NCBI GenBank assembly: GCA_023412755.1
Contig: JAEZCB010000151.1
Coordinates: forward strand, 1 to 10,926
DNA: 10,926 nucleotides
Source of the DNA: Bacteroidota bacterium
Lineage (GTDB): Bacteria; Bacteroidota; Bacteroidia; Flavobacteriales_F; PHOS-HE28
Direction of reading: 5' to 3'
Shown piece after piece: positions 7,446 through 10,926 of this stretch. Below the pieces are notes generated by a model. The model ran no database searches, was not told the origin of the DNA, and worked only from the letters and a program-made list of their open reading frames with translations. Numbering within the stretch: position 1 is the first letter of the stretch; every line of letters begins with the position of its first letter. The translations under genes were made by a program, and so were the position numbers.

Positions 7446-7811
7446 TCAGGGCTGGTGTATGGGATCCTTGGAGCCGCCGCAACCTTCCTGCTGGCAACAA
7501 TCCGGAAGGTTCTTGAAGGCCTCTGGATCGCCAGGGAGATCATCGGCATAGTATCCGAGCTTGGTCACCGCCGTACGGATCTTCTCTGGTGAAGTCTTGC
7601 GCGGATCATACGCCACTTTTATAATGCTCGTTCCAAGATCAAGATCCACGGCCTTGATGCCTTTTTCGTAGATCAGTTCTCCTTCAATGGTACGCTCGCA
7701 CATGTCGCACACCGCACTGGTGCGGATATCAAGGGAATCGATGTTCTTCTTGCTCTGCGCCATCACATCGGGGAGGGCGAATAGGCAAAGGATGATCAAC
7801 AGCTGTTTCAT
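7446..7811 (-). CDS. Periplasmic heavy-metal-associated (HMA) domain protein
   Basis: This is a small exported metal-binding protein of 121 residues, similar to MerP/CopZ-type HMA domains. The signal peptide MKQLLIILCLFALPDVMA is followed by Gln19, so the domain should sit in the periplasm. The HMA fold begins near Asp25; the metal-binding Cys35-x-x-Cys38 lies in SAVCDMCERTIEGEL, with the usual later elements IIKVAYDPRKTSPEKI and VTKLGYYADDLP. Beyond the domain is a Cys-rich tail (Cys105-Cys106 and Cys111 in LPDCCQQEGCGG) that could add a second binding site. The HMA metal could be copper, zinc or another soft ion; sequence does not decide. The ATG overlaps the stop of the TonB receptor gene by 4 bases (ATGA), so translation is probably coupled. 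The pairing suggests it receives or buffers metal that enters through that receptor, which is inference. Confidence 0.9.
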   Translation of the reverse strand: MKQLLIILCLFALPDVMAQSKKNIDSLDIRTSAVCDMCERTIEGELIYEKGIKAVDLDLGTSIIKVAYDPRKTSPEKIRTAVTKLGYYADDLPGDPEAFKNLPDCCQQEGCGGSKDPIHQP

Positions 7812-10054
7812 GGTACTGCGGGTGTGGTATCAGGTTTACGTTGAATGGAGTAGCGCAGGCCGCCATAGGCCATGGCCAGGTTGGTGGGTCCCCAGATCAA
7901 GGAAGCATCGAAGTAGGGTCCGAATGGATCTTCTGGCGCTATGATCTGGCGCTGTTGCATGGTGCTGGTGAGATTCTCGCCTCCCACATAGAATTCCCAA
8001 GGACCTACGATATGGGTGATCTGGGCATGCAAAGTGGAATACGCCGGAGACCTATCACGCATGCGATATGGTTCCGGGTTGGCATGGGTGTCCGGTATAC
8101 GCCCTTCTCCAAAGATGTTGAGGCTTACATCGAAACGCCAGCGTTCCTTCCGATCCGCATAGGCCAGGTCGATAAGGCCACGGTGCGTTGGTGTGAATGG
8201 TCTTTCGCGCAACATGCCATCATAGGTGGTGCGTACATCGTAGAAGCGGTAGCTCGTCTTCAATTTCAGCACGCGCGATAGATCCACCTGAAGATCGGCA
8301 AGTGCGCTGTTCGCGAATGAAAGACCATCCAGCATGTAGAAGGCAATGGTGCCTGGATCGCGATCCAGATCGGTCACCACCTGATCGGTGAACATGGTGC
8401 GGTAGAAGTCCACCCCGAAGGCCCATTTCCGTTCCAGCCACTTGAACTTATGCAGGAAGCTCGCACCCACGTTCCACGCCTTTTCCATGCCAAGCGGACC
8501 TTCCACCACCACCTCGCGGGTGCTGGCCAGCACACTGGCATTCTCCACCAATGGCAGCGCGGTACGGAAGGCATGGCCGGCGGACAACCGGATAGTGGTG
8601 AGCGCGCCGGGATCATACTTGAAGTGTATGCGGGGACTCACCGCGGTACCGAACACATTGTTCGCATCCGCCCGTATCCCACTTACCATGGTGAAACGGC
8701 CGCGGTGGTGGGTATACTCGGCGAAGATGCCAGGCATGTTCTCCGTTCTGTTGAAGGTGCTGTCCCGAAAGCTTTCCCGGTAGTCATCATACTGGAAACT
8801 CAGGCCGGTCTTCAATTGATCGGTGCCGGTGCCCAGCAGTTGCTGGTATACCACATTCGCATAGAAGCTCTGCTGCAGCCCGGTGTATCCGCGATCACCA
8901 TAAGTGGAATTCACATCATGCAGCCGGCCGGACATGATCACTCCAAGGCTCTTTGTTGGATCGTTCTCGAAGATGAAGCCATGTTTCGCGAGCACATCGG
9001 CCATGCGGTTCCTTATGTTGATGTTGTACAGCCGCTGCCCGATCATTTCCTGCGTCTGCGACATGGTGGTCTGACCACCTTCGCGCATATCATCCACCAC
9101 CCGTAAGGTCACCGATGTATTGATCCTGTCCGTGCGGTATATCCACCGGTCCATGATGTTGATCCGTTGCGTGATAGGCATGTCCATGAAGCCATCCTTG
9201 TTCTGATCCATCACCTGCTGGAACAGATTGCCATGCACCATAAGCAGGTTATCGCTGTACTTGCCCGTGCGCTGTGCGGTATGGATGTTGGCCTCGCTCC
9301 TGCCCTGGCTGTTGCCATAGAGATTCACGAAGAGAGGCCCATCCGCAGCAGGTTGCAGCAGACACAGGTCGATCTGCCCGGTCATGGCATTCGGACCATT
9401 CACCGCCGTGCCGATCCCCTTGCTCAGGTTGATGTCATTGATCCATGTGCCAGGTATGAGCGTAAGGCCGGAGGCGATGGAGAGGCCCCGAACAAAAGGT
9501 ATGTTCTCCACGCTCATTTGCGCGTACCGCCCATCCAGACCAAGCATGCGTATGGTCTTCGTGCCGGAGATCGCATCGTTGAAACTCACATCCACCGTGG
9601 CGTTGGTCTCGAAACTTTCGCTTAGGTCGCAACATGCGGCACGCGCGAGTTCATTCCGGTTGAGGATCTCCGTATTGATGAGGGACCGGGTGTCCATGAT
9701 GGTTCCGCTCTGCCGCTCCACCACATCCACCGCCTGCAACTCTATGCTCGCCTGCAGACGCACCACCAGAGGTGAAGCAGGCGGACCATCCAATATGATC
9801 GTATCGGCCCGGAAGCCCACGAAGCTCACCACCAGCGAGGCCGGCCAACTGTTGGGAGCCTGCAAACCGAAACGTCCTTCGGCATCGGTGGATGTGCCTA
9901 TCGCGGTACCCATCCAATGGATGTTGGCACCGGGCAGTGGCCTACCATCACCAACTCCCATCACCATACCTTCCACCGTGCCTTGCGCAGCCAGTGATAT
10001 GGCCCCGGACAGCAGCACCAGCGAGATGAGGTGACGTCCTTTTTTGAAGATCAT
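7808..10054 (-). CDS. TonB-dependent outer-membrane receptor, probable metal-related, with Cys-Cys plug motif
   Basis: This is a 748-residue TonB-dependent receptor that should import a ligand across the outer membrane using ExbB/ExbD/TonB energy. The ATG at 10054 is preferred over the GTG at 10090 because it gives a clean signal peptide (cleavage before Gln24) and has a purine-rich AAGGA-type ribosome site 7 bases upstream. Domains in order are a carboxypeptidase-D regulatory-like domain (about 26-100, with GRPLPGANIHWMGT and GTSTDAEGRFGL), a plug (about 120-240) and a beta-barrel ending in YGGLRYSIQRK. The plug contains AACCDLSESFETN, with adjacent Cys141-Cys142, and GTKTIRMLGLDGRYAQMSVE. 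I recognise this CC-LSESFE form from Bacteroidota receptors commonly found next to HMA-domain genes. The gene overlaps the HMA gene downstream by ATGA and follows a Cys/His-rich small gene by 93 bases, which supports a metal or metal-complex substrate. The substrate itself is not determined. Confidence 0.92.
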   Translation of the reverse strand: MIFKKGRHLISLVLLSGAISLAAQGTVEGMVMGVGDGRPLPGANIHWMGTAIGTSTDAEGRFGLQAPNSWPASLVVSFVGFRADTIILDGPPASPLVVRLQASIELQAVDVVERQSGTIMDTRSLINTEILNRNELARAACCDLSESFETNATVDVSFNDAISGTKTIRMLGLDGRYAQMSVENIPFVRGLSIASGLTLIPGTWINDINLSKGIGTAVNGPNAMTGQIDLCLLQPAADGPLFVNLYGNSQGRSEANIHTAQRTGKYSDNLLMVHGNLFQQVMDQNKDGFMDMPITQRINIMDRWIYRTDRINTSVTLRVVDDMREGGQTTMSQTQEMIGQRLYNINIRNRMADVLAKHGFIFENDPTKSLGVIMSGRLHDVNSTYGDRGYTGLQQSFYANVVYQQLLGTGTDQLKTGLSFQYDDYRESFRDSTFNRTENMPGIFAEYTHHRGRFTMVSGIRADANNVFGTAVSPRIHFKYDPGALTTIRLSAGHAFRTALPLVENASVLASTREVVVEGPLGMEKAWNVGASFLHKFKWLERKWAFGVDFYRTMFTDQVVTDLDRDPGTIAFYMLDGLSFANSALADLQVDLSRVLKLKTSYRFYDVRTTYDGMLRERPFTPTHRGLIDLAYADRKERWRFDVSLNIFGEGRIPDTHANPEPYRMRDRSPAYSTLHAQITHIVGPWEFYVGGENLTSTMQQRQIIAPEDPFGPYFDASLIWGPTNLAMAYGGLRYSIQRKPDTTPAVP

Positions 10055-10147
10055 TCTTTTTCCTTTTTGATCGTGTTGAAGTGCGCACACAACGACATGG
10101 TGGCATACGCCACCGCACCGGATGAACGGTGCTCAAAAAGGACGTTC
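10055..10147 (-). promoter_or_regulatory. Structured intergenic leader upstream of the receptor gene
   Basis: This 93-base gap between the small Cys-rich gene and the receptor contains a perfect hairpin (GGTGGC-ATAC-GCCACC on the plus strand, 10099-10114), the 8-base palindrome GTGCGCAC (10081-10088) and a ribosome site AAAAAGGAAAAAGA just before the receptor ATG. Complementary segments also link the end of the upstream gene to the receptor start: CTTTTTGATC (10160-10151, minus strand) pairs with GATCAAAAAG (10072-10063), which overlaps the ribosome site. A second pair is 10145-10133 with 10047-10034. No clear TAnnTTTG promoter box is seen in it. A post-transcriptional control role is inference. 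Confidence 0.4.
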
Positions 10148-10549
10148 CTAGATCAAAAAGAAGCCAAGTGTGGCCAGGCGGCATCCGCCATCAGCAGGAG
10201 GTGGCCGGCTCTCCAGCCAGGAAACCTCCGGGACCGGAGTCTGCAGGATCAAGGTGATCGGTGCCGCATCCATATAGTGCTCCACATCCACCAGATCGGG
10301 CCCGGAATGGCCCAGGAATGCGCTTACCTGCTGTCCGGCCTGGCCGATCTCACAACATTGGGCCATGATGCTGGCCTGCTCGCCCTCCTCATGCTCGGGG
10401 CAGCATTCCTCCAGCAAGCCGATGCCCCAGATGGAATGCCCTCCCACCAGGCAGGTCAACCGCGAGAGCATCATGCCATTGGTGGCGAACATGAGCAGGC
10501 CCGCCACCATCAAGGTGAGCCAACGATGCCGTATGAGCAGCCTGCGCAT
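10148..10549 (-). CDS. Small Cys/His-rich membrane-anchored protein, HYC_CC_PP-like
   Basis: The product has 133 residues. The N-terminus (MRRLLIRHRW followed by a hydrophobic stretch, about residues 10-30) looks like a membrane anchor or an uncleaved signal peptide; it lacks the Ala-Gln cleavage site of the other exported proteins here. The rest is rich in potential metal ligands: Cys33 in TCLVGGHS, Cys49-Cys50 in EECCPEHEEGE, Cys65-Cys66 in AQCCEIG, Cys123, and several His and Glu. A Pro-Pro-Pro segment (116-118) lies near the C-terminus. The layout (Cys-x-x-Gly-Gly, Cys-Cys, Pro-Pro) resembles the Bacteroidota small-protein group known as HYC_CC_PP, which I recall occurs beside TonB receptors and HMA proteins, although the HY part is missing. 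Function is unknown; metal sensing or delivery would fit the neighbours. The ATG at 10549 has a promoter-like box 7 bases upstream. Existence as a gene is well supported by its context; the family assignment is tentative. Confidence 0.72.
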   Translation of the reverse strand: MRRLLIRHRWLTLMVAGLLMFATNGMMLSRLTCLVGGHSIWGIGLLEECCPEHEEGEQASIMAQCCEIGQAGQQVSAFLGHSGPDLVDVEHYMDAAPITLILQTPVPEVSWLESRPPPADGGCRLATLGFFLI

Positions 10550-10556
10550 GCAGCCG

Positions 10557-10564
10557 CTAAATTA
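10557..10564 (-). promoter_or_regulatory. Possible -7 box (TAATTTAG) for the minus-strand metal unit
   Basis: Reading the minus strand, TAATTTAG matches TAnnTTTG at all but one position, with candidate TTG elements 16 and 23 bases further upstream. It ends 7 bases before the ATG at 10549, so the transcript would have almost no leader. It shares the 90-base intergenic region with the divergent box at 10628-10635. It is a weak, sequence-only prediction. Confidence 0.4.
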
Positions 10565-10627
10565 CGGTATTCACCTTCTTCAAGATCCAACAGGGTGTTA
10601 ATGACGAAAGAAAAGTGGCATGGTCCG

Positions 10628-10635
10628 TAACTTCG
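10628..10635 (+). promoter_or_regulatory. Bacteroidota-type -7 promoter box (TAACTTCG) before the Nfu-like gene
   Basis: TAACTTCG is identical to the box upstream of the DUF6089 gene and ends only 4 bases before the ATG at 10640, so the mRNA is likely leaderless or nearly so. It is flanked by a small dyad, TGGCA (10616-10620) and TGCCA (10636-10640). No good -33 TTG is visible. The repeated association of this word with gene starts supports the call. Confidence 0.5.
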
Positions 10636-10639
10636 TGCC

Positions 10640-10926
10640 ATGGCGGAAACGACCAAAAGACCACCTGTATCGGTGTATGCGGAAGCAACGCCCAACCCGG
10701 CCACCATGCGCTACGTGAGCAGCAGGTTGTTGCTGCCGGAAGACCGTTTGCTGGAGTTCCGCACACCTGAGGAGACCGAAAAGGTATCGCCGCTGGCCGA
10801 ACGGGTCTTCAATCTGCCATTCGTTACCGGGGTCTTCATCTCGGGCAACTTCATCACCGTTACCAAGAATGATTCCGTTACCTGGGATCTGGTGCAGCTG
10901 GAATTGCGCGAGTACATCCAGGAATA
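10640..10926 (+). CDS. NifU/Nfu family Fe-S cluster scaffold protein, N-terminal part (3' end outside window)
   Basis: Nfu-type proteins assemble or carry Fe-S clusters and pass them to target enzymes in the cytoplasm. The ATG at 10640 opens a frame that stays open for 95 codons to the window edge. The visible part is an Nfu/NifU N-terminal domain: VYAEATPNPATMRYVSSRLL (residues about 12-31) is its hallmark ATPNPxTM segment, followed by SPLAERVFNLPFVTGVFISGNFITVTKND (about 50-78), which matches the rest of the fold. The C-terminal NifU domain with its cluster-binding CxxC should lie beyond the window, so activity cannot be judged. The gene diverges from the metal unit across a 90-base intergenic region with a promoter-like box on each strand. 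The identification as an Nfu-N protein is firm. Confidence 0.9.
   Translation, partial: MAETTKRPPVSVYAEATPNPATMRYVSSRLLLPEDRLLEFRTPEETEKVSPLAERVFNLPFVTGVFISGNFITVTKNDSVTWDLVQLELREYIQE

Noticed and set aside
7442..7549. N-terminal extension of the gamma-carbonic anhydrase frame up to 7549
   Set aside because: The extra 36 residues lie in another frame of the HMA gene and precede the conserved start MALIRTVRGF; the ATG at 7441 gives the family's normal length.
8450..10034. Plus-strand open frames (up to 218 codons) opposite the TonB receptor
   Set aside because: They are antisense to a fully recognisable receptor and have no family features or start signals.
1..10926. CRISPR array, tRNA, insertion sequence or phage module
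   Set aside because: No direct repeat array, cloverleaf, transposase or terminal inverted repeats were seen; the window is densely filled with housekeeping and metal-related genes.

Overview
The window looks like a chromosomal segment of a Bacteroidota bacterium, probably Flavobacteriales or a near relative, with a base composition that is GC-rich for the phylum. The evidence is as follows. The gene order nadK – DUF6089 barrel protein – uppS – bamA – two OmpH/Skp genes – murI is characteristic of Bacteroidota. Three plus-strand genes follow a TAA[CT]TTCG box, a variant of the Bacteroidota -7 promoter element TAnnTTTG. There is a TonB-dependent receptor of the carboxypeptidase-regulatory-domain type. 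Every classical signal peptide ends in Ala-Gln.

Layout. Positions 1-6936 carry a plus-strand envelope-biogenesis block. It contains the 3' part of NAD kinase, a DUF6089 outer-membrane beta-barrel protein, undecaprenyl diphosphate synthase (lipid carrier for peptidoglycan and other glycans), BamA (outer-membrane protein insertase), two periplasmic OmpH/Skp-like chaperones whose genes overlap by ATGA, and glutamate racemase (D-Glu for peptidoglycan). Genes are separated by a few bases to about 80. Promoter-like boxes precede the DUF6089 gene and the first ompH gene.

Positions 6923-10549 carry a tightly packed minus-strand unit. In transcription order it encodes a small Cys/His-rich membrane-anchored protein, a TonB-dependent receptor with a Cys-Cys pair in its plug, a periplasmic heavy-metal-associated (HMA) domain protein with CxxC, and a gamma-class carbonic anhydrase-like protein. 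The first three look like an envelope metal-acquisition or metal-handling module; the metal cannot be read from sequence. The last gene of this unit overlaps the 3' end of murI in convergent orientation by 14 bp.

At 10640-10926 a NifU/Nfu-family Fe-S scaffold protein starts on the plus strand, divergent from the metal unit, and runs off the window. No tRNA, rRNA, CRISPR array, insertion sequence or phage gene is visible, and no gap between genes exceeds about 100 bases. The best candidates for something under-described are the metal module, its structured intergenic leader before the receptor, and a perfect 10-bp hairpin inside murI.
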